The notes under the pieces were generated by a model. The model worked only from the letters and a program-made list of their open reading frames with translations. It was not told the origin of the DNA and ran no database searches. Of a DNA stretch of 64,000 nucleotides, positions 52,489 to 62,296 are shown piece by piece. The translations under genes and the position numbers were made by a program. The stretch spans positions 1,426,001 to 1,490,000 of the forward strand of contig JAGKQI010000034.1 of the NCBI GenBank assembly GCA_018806915.1, written 5' to 3'. Within the stretch, counting starts at the first letter, position 1, and every line of letters starts with the position of its first letter. Origin of the DNA: Phytophthora colocasiae. Its lineage: Eukaryota > Oomycota > Peronosporomycetes > Peronosporales > Peronosporaceae.

Positions 52489-54006
52489 ATGGAGCTGGAT
52501 CTGAACGCACGAAGCGCCAAGTGGAGCCGCGAGCAGAACAAGCGGCGCGAACAGGCCAAGAGCAAGATCGAGACGGAGCGACGGAAGCGCGTGGCAGCTG
52601 CTAAGGCGCGTGAGGAGCTGGAGAAGTTGCAGAAGCAGAAAAGAATCGAGCGGATTGCGGAATTGGAGCGACAGGAACAACAGGCGCTGGAGGAACAGCG
52701 GGTCACGGGCGGCATCAAATATATACAGAAGCTACGGCCAGTCCCCACCTCAGGGGATGGAGATAAGATTACGTTGCCAGTGTCTGCGCTGGAGGAGCTC
52801 AACCCGCAGAATGCGCTGGAGCTTGGCGTGTTTACGTTTGAGCTGTCATTTGACGAGGAAGAAGTGATTGGAGAGGCCCTTACTGCGACGAGAAAGACTC
52901 ATGCGGGCGTACTGGAGTTCGTGGCGGAGGAAGGGACAGTGGGGATTCCTCCTAAAGTAGCTGCATCGTTGTTTAGACACAGCAAACACTTGCCAGGTGA
53001 CGTTCAGGTGCGTTTCGTGCGACTGGAGAAGGGAACGTTTGCGAGTCTGCAGCCGAGAGGAGAGGGATTCGGTGATCGACAGATCGACTTCAAGCACATC
53101 CTCGAGCGTTCACTCAAGGCCCACACGACGCTGACGGAGGGCGACGTGCTGTTTGTTCGTCATGGTAGAGAGACATTTGACGTGCTAGTCGCGGAACTGA
53201 AGCCGGAGAAGGCTGTGAATATTCTCAACACGGACCTTGAGGTGGATATGATCCCATGTGAAGCAGTGGCGAAGGAGAAAGAGGCCGTGAAGCGACAGGA
53301 AGAAGAGGCAGCACGCGCTATCGCTTTGTCCCAGGAAAAGGAACAACTGAAGGCAGACAAGATGGCGAATCTAGCGCCAGAACCTCCTGTGGAAGAGCGG
53401 CTACAAGCAAAGGTGGTGTTGAGGATGGCTGAAGGACAATTTACTCGTCGATTTGCACATTCGTCTCCGCTTCGAAGTGTTTTCGACTTTGTGGAGGCGC
53501 TTACAGGCGAGGAAGCACAGCAATTCCAGTTAGCGGCGTCATACCCACGTCGATTATTTGCTGTTGACGTTGCAGATAAGTCGCTTCAAGAACTGGGGCT
53601 CAATGGCCGCCAAGAAGCGCTTTTTGTCGAAAAGCTGGCAGCAGATGAAGATGAAGCTATGGCCGAGCCTGTAGCAAAGGAGGAGGAAAACGCAGAGCAA
53701 TTTCCTGGAGAGTGGGTGGAAGCTCGACAAACACTAGAGAGCTGGCTTGATGCTAGCCTACATTCAACTGCCGTTCCGGGGATTCACGCGTTGGAACCTG
53801 CCATGCCCGTCGTACAGTCTGCAGACCAAGAGACCAAGTGGCAAGCACAGTTGATTGAGCTGGAGGAGATGGGATTTATGAACCGATCTTTGAACATTGA
53901 GGTGCTGGAGCGGTATCGAGGTCGACTGCTGCGCGTTGTCAACTTCCTGTCGGAAATGGGTTCTGCCGCTGAAGCCGACAACGGTGTCACAGTAATGGAA
54001 GATTGA
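52489..54006 (+). CDS. UFD1-UBX-UBA fusion, putative p97/Cdc48 cofactor
   Basis: Single exon, 505 residues from ATG 52489; the frame is open upstream but has no ATG. Order: a basic coiled coil (1-65); a UFD1-type N domain (about 92-260: ITLPVSALEELNP, VGIPPKVAASL, VRFVRLEKGTFASLQP, DVLVAELKPEKAV); a short helix rich in Glu/Lys; a UBX-like ubiquitin fold (about 305-385: KVVLRMAEGQFTRRF, SYPRRLF); and a C-terminal UBA (about 450-490: LEEMGFMNRSLNIEVLERYRG), similar to the p62/NBR1 type. UFD1 domains bind ubiquitin and p97, UBX domains bind p97 and UBA domains bind ubiquitin. One chain may therefore do the work of UFD1 and a UBX adaptor. Confidence 0.85.
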   Translation: MELDLNARSAKWSREQNKRREQAKSKIETERRKRVAAAKAREELEKLQKQKRIERIAELERQEQQALEEQRVTGGIKYIQKLRPVPTSGDGDKITLPVSALEELNPQNALELGVFTFELSFDEEEVIGEALTATRKTHAGVLEFVAEEGTVGIPPKVAASLFRHSKHLPGDVQVRFVRLEKGTFASLQPRGEGFGDRQIDFKHILERSLKAHTTLTEGDVLFVRHGRETFDVLVAELKPEKAVNILNTDLEVDMIPCEAVAKEKEAVKRQEEEAARAIALSQEKEQLKADKMANLAPEPPVEERLQAKVVLRMAEGQFTRRFAHSSPLRSVFDFVEALTGEEAQQFQLAASYPRRLFAVDVADKSLQELGLNGRQEALFVEKLAADEDEAMAEPVAKEEENAEQFPGEWVEARQTLESWLDASLHSTAVPGIHALEPAMPVVQSADQETKWQAQLIELEEMGFMNRSLNIEVLERYRGRLLRVVNFLSEMGSAAEADNGVTVMED

Positions 54007-54084
54007 GCTCACGCGACTAAATTTTAATCCAAACAAGTAGCAAAGCAAATGATTTTGTGTAATTCGCCATCTAGCGTCGATATC

Positions 54085-54972
54085 CTATCCGAGAAACCCG
54101 ACGCGTTCCAATCTGTGCCCTGCCTTGACATCTCTATCCTTCTGTTCACGCAGAGCTTCTTGCAGCAGTTTAAATAGCTCCTTTGATCGTGCGCAGGCCT
54201 CGTCAATCATTTGCTGCATCTCCTCCATCTCAATGGCGCCAGTTCCGCTCTTTTGGACGCCGCAGACGTTCCCATCAGGGTTAACGGCCACGCTCATCTG
54301 CGCTGTTGTGCACAGCTCCTCCTCCTGCAGCGGGTCCGTGATGAAATAGTCGCCGATCTTACTTAGAGTGACGCAGATTGGCCACTGCTGGGCCATCATG
54401 AGCTTACCGGCAGCTGGATCCGTGTCAACCTCGATGGTCTTGTCCTCACCCTCGACACCCACGAGCCGCACGGACGGAAAAACTGTGTCGTTTAATGCCG
54501 CGTAGATGGCCATTGATATGATGTCTGGCAGGTTTCCGCTGGACTCGAACACCATCACGTCAATGCTGATGGACCACACGCTTTCGCCAGGGATGATACA
54601 GTACTTCTCGAGCTCAGCATTGGGGCACGAGCACAGAAGACGCGTCATCAGCTGCGATAGCTCCACGTTGAGCTCCTCCACTGCACGTCCATAGAGTTTG
54701 GCCGAGACGGATGGACAGCAAGACACGGCCACCTGCACGATACCAGCGTTAGGCGCTTCAGGGAGAGGAGAAGCGACTTCCAGTTTCACGGACGCCAGCA
54801 CATCAGTGCCGGACGCCTCCAGGGAAGCGCGGGCCGAGCCGTTGGACTGAGCCAGCAGCGACGTCTCCAGGGACAAACTGCGGTACGAGAGACGGTCGCG
54901 TCCGTCTGCGCGCACGTCGGCGGCGACACCTTGGGCAATGTACTGCTTCTCGGACGCACTCACCTTGAGCAT
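54085..54972 (-). CDS. RRP42: Exosome ring subunit RRP42 (EXOSC7)
   Basis: Single exon, 295 residues from ATG 54972. RNase PH fold with the RRP42 features SEKQYIAQGVAADVRADGRDR at the start, SARASLEASGTDVLASVKLE, SGNLPDIISMAIYAAL, and the closing RVGFLG shared with human EXOSC7. As in other eukaryotic ring subunits, no catalytic phosphate-binding motif is evident. It pairs with RRP41/MTR3-type subunits in the six-member ring that channels RNA to RRP44 in nucleus and cytosol. Confidence 0.9.
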   Translation of the reverse strand: MLKVSASEKQYIAQGVAADVRADGRDRLSYRSLSLETSLLAQSNGSARASLEASGTDVLASVKLEVASPLPEAPNAGIVQVAVSCCPSVSAKLYGRAVEELNVELSQLMTRLLCSCPNAELEKYCIIPGESVWSISIDVMVFESSGNLPDIISMAIYAALNDTVFPSVRLVGVEGEDKTIEVDTDPAAGKLMMAQQWPICVTLSKIGDYFITDPLQEEELCTTAQMSVAVNPDGNVCGVQKSGTGAIEMEEMQQMIDEACARSKELFKLLQEALREQKDRDVKAGHRLERVGFLG

Positions 54973-55054
54973 CGTGACAATTTGAATGGACGAAGTGAAC
55001 AATATGTCATCCTATATATAGTTAGATTCCGCTTCTATGCACACATCTCACCTA

Positions 55055-55109
55055 TATAGATCGATTTCAACTTCTTTGTGAATCACAAAGAAGTTGAAAT
55101 CGATCTATA
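55055..55109. repeat. Perfect 27-bp inverted repeat with 1-nt spacer
   Basis: Left arm 55055-55081 and right arm 55083-55109 are exact reverse complements around a single A at 55082. It lies 28 bp beyond the xylanase stop codon and about 80 bp upstream of the RRP42 start codon on the same strand. Confidence 0.95.
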
Positions 55110-55136
55110 ATTCACAAATTGTGATGCACACATGCC

Positions 55137-56307
55137 TCAACTCTGCCACGCCTTGGCGATACCATCGTAGGCGGCCTTGCGCACCAGTGGCGTGTTCTTG
55201 CCCTTTGGCTGATACCACGGAAGTGGGGCCGACGAGGAGAGCCACGTGTAGGTATCTACAAAATCCCAGATCGTCACGCCAACGCACTTCGAGAGCTTCT
55301 TGCAAGCCAGCACAGCATTTCTGTAGACAGCCACCTGCTTGTTTTGCTCGGATGCTGAAGGTGCGGTGGAGCTCGTCTTGACATCCAGCTCTGTGAGAGC
55401 CACGTCCAGTTTGAGAGCTTCAAAGCGGCGCATGTTGGAGATCTGGTCCGACGCCGAAGCCGTGTCCGAGTAGCTGAAGTGCGACTGGAAACCCACACCA
55501 TTGATCTCAATGCCTGACGTAATCAAGGACTTGACCAGATTCAGCACGGCTGTCGACTTGGTGTTGATGGCGTTAGTGTTGTAGTCGTTGTAATAGAGCT
55601 TCGTCTTGAGCCCAAGTGACTTCTTGACGGCGCTGGCAGTCTTGAAGGCGGTGGAAATGTACTCCGTGCCCGTTTTGGTGTACCAGAATGACTTGCGGTA
55701 CGATCCGTCATCACCCATAGCTTCGTTCACGACGTCCCAGGCGTAGCACGAGTCGCCATAGTGCGTCATGACCTTAGTGATGTGGTTCGTCAGCGCCTTT
55801 AGCAAATCGGCCTTGCCGAGGTTTTGCACCCACGACGGAACCTGTTGATGCTGGAGAGAAGCGTCAGCAATAAAACCCCAGCGACAAGATCATGGTAACT
55901 TACCCAAACCAAAGTGTGACATCGGACTTTAGCCCCAGAGGCCTTTGCAGTAGCTACAATCTGGTCACCTTTCGTGAACGAGAAGTAGTTTTGTGAAGGT
56001 TCTGTGGCATCCCACTGCATATTCGCAGCGTTAGTGACAGCAAATATAACTGTAAGAACCCCGTGCTTCGTACCTTCATCGCGTTACCAGGAGTGATCAT
56101 CCCGAACTCACTGCCATTCTTAAGCTGCTTGACGTAGTAGGGATCACTCAGCTCACCGTTGTCGGTAGCTGTGCCCATGTATCTACCCGTAGCTTTGGCC
56201 AGGTCGTTTAGTCCTTTGGTGCCCGTGTACGTGGACTTGATGATGGATTCGCCCCGAGCGGCAGCTAAGGAGAGCAGGCCCACAATCAAAGACGCGCCGA
56301 ACTTCAT
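55137..56307 (-). CDS. Secreted GH10 endo-beta-1,4-xylanase
   Basis: Three exons: 56307-56074, 56014-55904, 55841-55137, joined in phase at GTACGA/ATGCAG and GTAAGT/CAACAG; 349 residues. A signal peptide (MKFGASLIVGLLSLAAARG) precedes a GH10 barrel. WDVVNEAM contains the acid/base Glu155 and ALTELDVK the nucleophile Glu266; HTLVW and GVGFQSHFS are other family landmarks. There is no carbohydrate-binding module. The enzyme cuts xylan backbones of plant cell walls outside the cell, which fits a plant-associated oomycete. Confidence 0.93.
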
Positions 56308-56786
56308 CGTTAGTGGAGACTGGACCTGGAGAATTGAAGAATGGTCTGCATCCTTGACTGCTTCGTGAGCCGATGTCACTGACATCCTGTCAGGCAATCG
56401 GACGACGATCAGCTGGCGAGTGCATTTTTTACCGTTCGCAAGGACATGCTGTGTACTGTACCGAGAATTGCTGTGACCCGTGACGACCGGATGAGCCAGG
56501 CCTCTTTCGCGCTTGTAACGCTGTCATGGAGCACCTCACGGCATCAGACAAAAACTGATGTACATGTTTTTTTAGAGAAGCACACGGAAGTTACTACAGG
56601 ATGAATCTGCTCTACATGCACCCGTAACAGGATAAGTCTGTCTCTCTCTACATGTACAAGTTAGTTCGGTTACGTTATACCGATGCAGCAAAAATCTGCA
56701 GCTCGCTCACCTCTACAAGTTGTACACTCGAATCGTCCAGCAGCATCAGTTGTTTTTCACCTCTTAGTATTTTAAAGGGGTTCTCA
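56308..56786. other. Intergenic region, GH10 promoter and 3' end of next gene
   Basis: The xylanase promoter must lie here. TACATGT/CTACATG motifs recur near 56563, 56613 and 56648; their meaning is unknown. Confidence 0.4.
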
Positions 56787-59700
56787 TTAGTAGTAAGTTC
56801 TTGAGAACGTGTGCGCTTCACGCCTGCTTCCTCCGTACTCTCGTCTTCCACGGCGATCCATTTCGTCCAGATACGTGCGTCGACTGCTGTCGAAACCATC
56901 GCCCTGAGCATACGAGTCAACCCAGTTATTGTTACGTCTTCCTCCACCCCAACGTCCATCCGGTCGTGGTCGTGATCTCGATCTTGATCGTCGCCTATAC
57001 TGCTCCTCATACGGACGGCCACGGTAGTTCTCTTGTCGCTGGTAACATCGCTCGTCATACGTTTGCTGTCGACTTCCTGGCTTGCTATCCGCTGTCTCTG
57101 GGATAAATAAAGTGCTACTCTCAATTTCGCCTTCTTCTTGCTCTTCACCTTCTTCTTGTTCTTCACCGCTTTCAATCTCCTGCTCCGGTGGACATTTGTC
57201 TTGTATCACTGAAAACGTCGAGTGTTTATCACCTCCACTCGTGCTGTGTGAGCCTTGAATTTCTGCTGACGATAATCCTGCGCTCGATCTAGACACAGCT
57301 TCATTTCTGGACCCACCACAGCTTCTGTTTGCTATCGCACCAAACTGCTGGTCGGGAAATAGTCCGGCCCTGGAGCGAGAGCCACTCCGTGATCTTGAGC
57401 GATACTCCGTTCCATATCGGCAGTACCCGTCATCTCGTTGAGCAGAAAGTAGACGATCATACCGCGAGTATTGGTGCACATGGCGCTGCCGGTCTTGTTG
57501 CAGACCTCCATATTGTAACGACAGCGACGGAGGCTCCACTGGGCTTCGTTCAGTTGAGCAAGACCGCCTTGGTGTACGTCGACAGTCGACTCCATTCAAC
57601 GGAGATGACCCTGAGCTGCTTGAAACACGATGTTTATCCACGCTTTTAAGCTCCAGAGGGTTTCCTGCATCATCACGGAACGAATACGATGCTCTTTCGG
57701 CATCCTCAAGGTTGTTGTAATGCAGGTACACACTACCCCCTCGAGCTTTCGTGATTCTTTGCCAATTTTCCCGGGGGATCTCACAATGTGGCTCTGACTT
57801 CTTGAACGTGTAGCGTTTGCCTAGTGACGCTGCAAATTCTTCTCGGTCGCGATCCTGGTTAAACCGTATGCCGGTAGACTTCCGTTCGAAACGCGCGGTT
57901 CTCATTATTAGTGTCGCTCGCCCACGCAGATGCTGCGGTACGAATTTTGTGCCATACATCCGTCGCTGATAAAATTCTCTATCCTCTGGCCGTTCAAAGC
58001 GAAGCATCTCATAGCAGTTCAATTGATTCTCCATATCAAAATGTTCATCAGTCGTTGGGCTAGAAGTTGCTTTGGGTTTCGGGACCGTGAGCGAGACACC
58101 AAAATATGAGTTACCAATCGAATGCTTGTCCTCAGCCATCTCGTGCTTCATCGCACCGTTCAGACGTGAAGCCAAATCAGGGAAAACTTTACCGTCGATA
58201 TCACAAACCCCGTACCCTTGCACCTTGTCAATAGCTAGCGATGACTGTGCTGCCAGTTCAGCGGCAGCCAAAAGGATCGAGTTATGCATTTGTGCCACCC
58301 GCATAAACTCTTGATCCAGTGTTGACACGATGGAGCTTTTTACTGGAACTGGAAATTTTGTCCTCCTTCGCTGCAAGCGAACTGGCTCGCGGTCCGAAAG
58401 CTGCGGACTTGATGCAGGAAACAGCAACATAACAGGAGTATTAGTGCTAACTGCACCGTTTTGACCAGCTGGGGTGTTGCGAGTCGCATCTTGAGGCTCA
58501 ATCTTTCCGCCAGTATTTCTGACGGACCTCTTCGGGATCATGAACGGCACAGCTGTGACATCGCTAGTAGCCTTTCTTGGAATTGGTGTCAGATCCAGCA
58601 GCTCGTCTATCTTCTCGTCGTGGATCGTATTCTTATCAATATCTTGTGGTTTCCCTGCTTCGCTCTGGGCAGCAGGAGAATCCACTTCACCTTCTTCTTT
58701 AATCTCTTTGGCTGTTTTTGTGTTTTGGCACTGCTCTTGAATTTCTGATGGCTTCTCTTTGCCTTCAGACTCGCTAACATCAACAGAATCTTGAACAAAG
58801 CGAGTATCAGCTGCATTTCTAGCCTGTGAAGTCACTGTAGCCTCATCTTTCTTGTCATTCGTTGTCCTGAAGGGCTTCACGCGCGCTGTTCCTTCCCCAG
58901 CACCACTCTCAGGCACATCGTTCTGACGCTCCAGCTTTTGTCTTTTGAAAATCAATTTACCATGGTTTTCCACCTCCGCCCCTAGAACGTGAAGTGCTTC
59001 TTCCATTCGTTCCTGGCGCCTCGTTTTCTTGGAATCAGCAGGTTGAGGTCGGTTCAGTGTTGATTTGGCTTTCATTGCACCGCTGTGCAGTCGCTCGAGC
59101 CCTGGCTTCCGTGCTGTAGCTTCCGTCTTGGAGGGCAGTTGGTCTTGGTGTCCGCCCGTTGTAATTTCGTCATTGTTAGCGGCTACTTCTGCAGCCGCAC
59201 CCGCAGGCGCTTTCTTTCTCATCCGCCCACGCTGGTTTCTACTTAGCCTTGCTATCTCGGACAGCTCCTGACGTCTCAACTTAATAGCTTGAAGTATCTC
59301 GTACTCACCTGTAGCAATTCGACGAGCTCGCAACTTCTTCATCCTCCGTCGTCGCGCCGCTGCAGCCTTAACTTTGGTCGGGTCCTTGAGGTGCAGCTCC
59401 AAAACCTTGTCCTTGTTACTGATGGTTTTGGCAGCTTCCAGTTTGGAGTGAGGTCTTCTCCTTGGCGAGAAGCTGTCAACGTTCTTCAGCTTTCCTCGAC
59501 GTTTCTCTTCTCTGTCTCCACTTATTGCGTTTACTGATGACGCCACGCGATTCGCCCCCGGAATGTTTTTACCACGCGGACGGTGCAGTTCTTGAGTCCC
59601 TGGTATATGTCCGCTGTTGTTGCCATTACCTCGACCTTTATGGTTATCTCTCACGCGACCCTCATTCATCTGCTGCTCCATCTTTTTATCGATCTCGACA

Positions 59701-59900
59701 TTTTGGCAATTGTTCTGTCTTGCTGTAGCCCTTGGCTGCTCCGAAGAGCTTTTCCTGCGCTTCTTGCCGACAATCTTGGTGGAAGGGACCGGTTCATGCT
59801 GCGGCGAAGCGTCCGACGAATCCCCATTGATACTCAGTAAACTTTTGAGCGTAGTGGTCTTCTTACTTGGCGCACTGGGGTTCGCGCTAGCTGCTGCCAT
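56787..59900 (-). CDS. Very large disordered Arg/Ser-rich nuclear protein, unknown
   Basis: Single exon, 1037 residues from ATG 59900. Almost the whole chain is low complexity: a basic leader (KKRRKSSSEQ), AAAARRRRMKKLRARR around residue 185, long Glu/Lys/Ser stretches, then a short more ordered part (about 600-740, YEMLRFERPEDREFYQRRMYG and a RRM-like VYLHYNNLEDAERASYSF). It ends in SR-type dipeptides (RRRSRSRSRPRPDGRWGGGRR). The SR and RGG-like tail suggests RNA binding or a splicing-speckle role. VYLHYNNLEDAERASYSF could be a divergent RRM with its RNP1 weakened. I cannot name the family. Confidence 0.72.
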   Translation of the reverse strand: MAAASANPSAPSKKTTTLKSLLSINGDSSDASPQHEPVPSTKIVGKKRRKSSSEQPRATARQNNCQNVEIDKKMEQQMNEGRVRDNHKGRGNGNNSGHIPGTQELHRPRGKNIPGANRVASSVNAISGDREEKRRGKLKNVDSFSPRRRPHSKLEAAKTISNKDKVLELHLKDPTKVKAAAARRRRMKKLRARRIATGEYEILQAIKLRRQELSEIARLSRNQRGRMRKKAPAGAAAEVAANNDEITTGGHQDQLPSKTEATARKPGLERLHSGAMKAKSTLNRPQPADSKKTRRQERMEEALHVLGAEVENHGKLIFKRQKLERQNDVPESGAGEGTARVKPFRTTNDKKDEATVTSQARNAADTRFVQDSVDVSESEGKEKPSEIQEQCQNTKTAKEIKEEGEVDSPAAQSEAGKPQDIDKNTIHDEKIDELLDLTPIPRKATSDVTAVPFMIPKRSVRNTGGKIEPQDATRNTPAGQNGAVSTNTPVMLLFPASSPQLSDREPVRLQRRRTKFPVPVKSSIVSTLDQEFMRVAQMHNSILLAAAELAAQSSLAIDKVQGYGVCDIDGKVFPDLASRLNGAMKHEMAEDKHSIGNSYFGVSLTVPKPKATSSPTTDEHFDMENQLNCYEMLRFERPEDREFYQRRMYGTKFVPQHLRGRATLIMRTARFERKSTGIRFNQDRDREEFAASLGKRYTFKKSEPHCEIPRENWQRITKARGGSVYLHYNNLEDAERASYSFRDDAGNPLELKSVDKHRVSSSSGSSPLNGVDCRRTPRRSCSTERSPVEPPSLSLQYGGLQQDRQRHVHQYSRYDRLLSAQRDDGYCRYGTEYRSRSRSGSRSRAGLFPDQQFGAIANRSCGGSRNEAVSRSSAGLSSAEIQGSHSTSGGDKHSTFSVIQDKCPPEQEIESGEEQEEGEEQEEGEIESSTLFIPETADSKPGSRQQTYDERCYQRQENYRGRPYEEQYRRRSRSRSRPRPDGRWGGGRRNNNWVDSYAQGDGFDSSRRTYLDEMDRRGRREYGGSRREAHTFSRTYY
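59762..59794. repeat. 33-bp direct repeat, copy in coding gene
   Basis: Identical to 60177-60209. Here it lies in the N-terminal coding part of the disordered protein (EPVPSTKIVGKK region, minus strand). Confidence 0.9.
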
Positions 59901-60035
59901 TATTCTACGCTTATGTAAAACGGGTTAACTCTTACTCTCAAGTGGAAACCCGTTAAAAATGAAAACACCAAACGCACTCTGATTGGCTGATAAGTTTGGT
60001 AATTAGAACCAGGAACGAGTGTGTGAGACGCTCCG

Positions 60036-60294
60036 AATAGCTTCGTCAAGTGGAAAACCGACTACGACGACCTCGATGATGATGACTTGGAGGAAGTGAG
60101 AGGGTTTGGAGATGCTCTGAAGAAGCTTAACTCCGTTACGGCTGTGAAGAAGTCTGCGAAAAAGACTGCAGAGCACTCTTGCCGACAATCTTGGTGGAAG
60201 GGACCGGTTTGTACAAAGATCAAGGAACCCTGAAGGATGCGGCTGACTACCAGAAATGCTCGACAAGGCGAGAGAGATGGTCAACAAGGACTAA
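60036..60294 (+). pseudogene. Decayed unknown ORF with inserted gene fragment
   Basis: Reads NSFVKWKTDYDDLDDDDLEE, then ALKKLNSVTAVKK, and after the 33-bp insert LYKDQGTLKDAADYQK in one frame and MLDKAREMVNKD in another, ending at TAA 60292-60294. Protein-like but frameshifted; family unknown. The 33-bp repeat interrupts it. Confidence 0.4.
60177..60209. repeat. 33-bp direct repeat, copy in decayed ORF
   Basis: Identical to 59762-59794, about 415 bp away, inside an ORF with which it shares no homology on either side. Confidence 0.9.
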
Positions 60295-60571
60295 GCACAG
60301 GCTATCCTTCGACACTGGCTACTAGAAACCATTTTAGTTCGTGGAACAGTGTGTGCTGGTGGTGGTGGTAGTGAGGGGGACTGAATGTCGAAATGTTAAC
60401 CTTTCATTGCATTCTAACGGCACATCTAATCGACCTCCCCAATGTTCCTTTGTTCACACTGCATCGATATTTGCTGAAACTCGAGGTAGACGTCGTTTAG
60501 GGGCTGTATGTCAACTCAAACAGCTAGTGACCCAGTTACCTCAAGCCTATCCCTGCTGTATTTGAGTTGAG

Positions 60572-60901
60572 ATGGGTGGTGGTGACAGCCATTTCAAGGC
60601 TTGGGCGATGTTTGTTGGGCCTCATCTAACTGCAGATCAAGTGGTGGACGTGTTGGAGCAAGTGTGGCGTCTTTCCCGCGGCAGAAAAAAACGGTATTTG
60701 CGGATGATGAGGGTGCTCAAGAAGCTACAGTGCTTTCGGTTGCGTGATGCAGCCGCTGTTGTTGATCATTCTCGTCGTTTTGACGAAATGCTGTCCGATG
60801 CAGTAGCACGCATTAGATTTTGGTTTACGATGGCTCAACTGCATCTGCTTGCGTCTGTGCTGATGCCGCGCTGCTTCGCTGTCTGTTCTTCCTTGAGTTG
60901 A
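60572..60901 (+). CDS. Hypothetical short ORF
   Basis: 109 codons (MGGGDSHFKAWAMF..). Basic and possibly helical, no recognised family. Its end overlaps the antisense remnant at 60835-61068. May be chance or transposon debris. Confidence 0.2.
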   Translation: MGGGDSHFKAWAMFVGPHLTADQVVDVLEQVWRLSRGRKKRYLRMMRVLKKLQCFRLRDAAAVVDHSRRFDEMLSDAVARIRFWFTMAQLHLLASVLMPRCFAVCSSLS

Positions 60902-61068
60902 GCTTCTTTTTCGTCCCAGTCACTAATTAGCGCCGCAATATTCTGAAGCAGAACTTCGCGCTCTGCATACTCCTCTACTGACCCCGACTTGCGCATCGAT
61001 TGACACCGGTCCGCTTTGTACTGGTTAGTGAAGTGGGTACGCTTCGCGGTTCCAGGTTTCTTTAAGCA
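60835..61068 (-). pseudogene. Remnant of a transposon accessory protein, possibly Harbinger ORF1
   Basis: A frame open for about 78 codons reads KRTHFTNQYKADRC, GSVEEYAEREVLLQNIAALI and SDWDEKEAQLKEEQTAK. A further piece on the same strand (61195-61083) reads HRKHQRLQESMMSSQSEEQQ. A coiled-coil, Myb/SANT-associated protein is plausible. It points away from the Harbinger-like transposase at 61401, as two-gene Harbinger elements can do. Confidence 0.35.
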
Positions 61069-61262
61069 ATCGACTTAGGCCTCAAGCTCTGTGTTAGCTG
61101 CATTGCCAACTTGTTCACCTCCAGTCGAGAGGCCCTGCTGCTCTTCAGACTGGCTGGACATCATGGATTCCTGGAGACGCTGGTGCTTGCGATGCTAACT
61201 GGAAATGAAGCTGAAATATGCGGCTGAACTCCGAAAATAGAGAGGTTTCTAAGTTCAGTCCG

Positions 61263-61299
61263 CATCCTTATCCATACCATATTGATGTGGATAAGGATG
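61263..61299. repeat. Hairpin: 12-bp perfect inverted repeat
   Basis: CATCCTTATCCA at 61263-61274 and TGGATAAGGATG at 61288-61299. Weaker complementarity extends outward (GCTGAACTCC near 61223 and GGAGTTTTAGC near 61310), giving an imperfect stem about 100 bp long. Confidence 0.75.
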
Positions 61300-61400
61300 A
61301 GCTGTTATTGGAGTTTTAGCTGAGGGAGGATCCGCATCCGTAAAATCACACTCACAACAGGATCGAGAAGAGCTCGCCAAGATGACCACCAACGACGATT

Positions 61401-61834
61401 ATGGGGATGTCGAAAGCGATTGTACCAATACTGTGGAGGCGCGGGAAGAGACGTGCGGCTCTATACGAAGCCATCGCATTGATTGTGGAGCATCCTTTGG
61501 TTCCAGCAACACGTTTGGATTTGGACGAATTCAGCGACGCAGATTGTAAAGTTGCATTTCGTTTCAACCGGAGCGACATTGAAGCTCTCGTGGTCCATCT
61601 ACGCCTGCCGGAGGTTATAATCACTGAAACTGGCGACCGCTTCACGAGCACTGAGGCCCTAGCCATCGTACTTTACCGTCTTGCCTATCCTGTCCGGTAT
61701 GTTAGCATGATTCGAGTGTTCGGCCGCTCAAAGTCGTCGCTTTGTCGTCTCTACGTTACAACTATCGACATCCTCTTCGATAGGTGGGGAATCCACTTGT
61801 ACATGCCTCGTAAATTGGTTGCGGCGAGGATCCA
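61401..61834 (+). pseudogene. PIF/Harbinger-like transposase, N-terminal part, cut by LTR
   Basis: The frame from 61401 reads DEFSDADCKVAFRFNRSDIEAL, FTSTEALAIVLYRLAYPVRY and RVFGRSKSSLCRLY. This is the N-terminal region of PIF/Harbinger transposases that precedes the DDE nuclease. The homology ends at 61834, where an LTR (TGTAACGG) begins, so the catalytic domain was displaced or lost by the retroelement insertion. Confidence 0.6.
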
Positions 61835-62239
61835 TGTAACGGGGTTACACGGCGCTGCGCGCCTTGGCTACAATAGGTGTGGTATACACCATCCAGGTCA
61901 CAAGTCACAAATCCGTGTACGACACATAGTGTTTCTCACACGTCACATATGTAGCCAGTTGCTGGCAGTTAGCCACACATTGCATTTGATTAGGATTTAG
62001 TATGTTAGATACTAAATCCGTTACATTCAGGACTAGGGCAATAAAATAAATAAAAATCAGTTTGCATTTTACATAATTAGTGTTAGATCCTTTATTATAG
62101 GGACACTGATTGTGGTAGTCCCGTATTTAGTGGATTACTTGGTTCTTGTATAGAACCGAAGGCTAGTGCCTTGCAAGCAGGACTCTACGAGTCAACTAAA
62201 CTTCCTCTGTGTCGTGTACACCTACGCAGCCCCGCTGCA
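61835..62239 (+). repeat. Forward LTR
   Basis: Starts TGTAACGG and ends GCTGCA (TG..CA). Matched in reverse complement by 63410-63833, strongly from the GATTAGGATTTAGTAT block onward and more loosely in the U3-like first part. A TGG trinucleotide at 62242, just after the LTR, could start the primer-binding site. Confidence 0.8.
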
Positions 62240-62296
62240 TCTGGTAGCACTTGTAGTCAATCCAACTCCTGAGTTGAAGACTGTTTCTCTGTGAGA

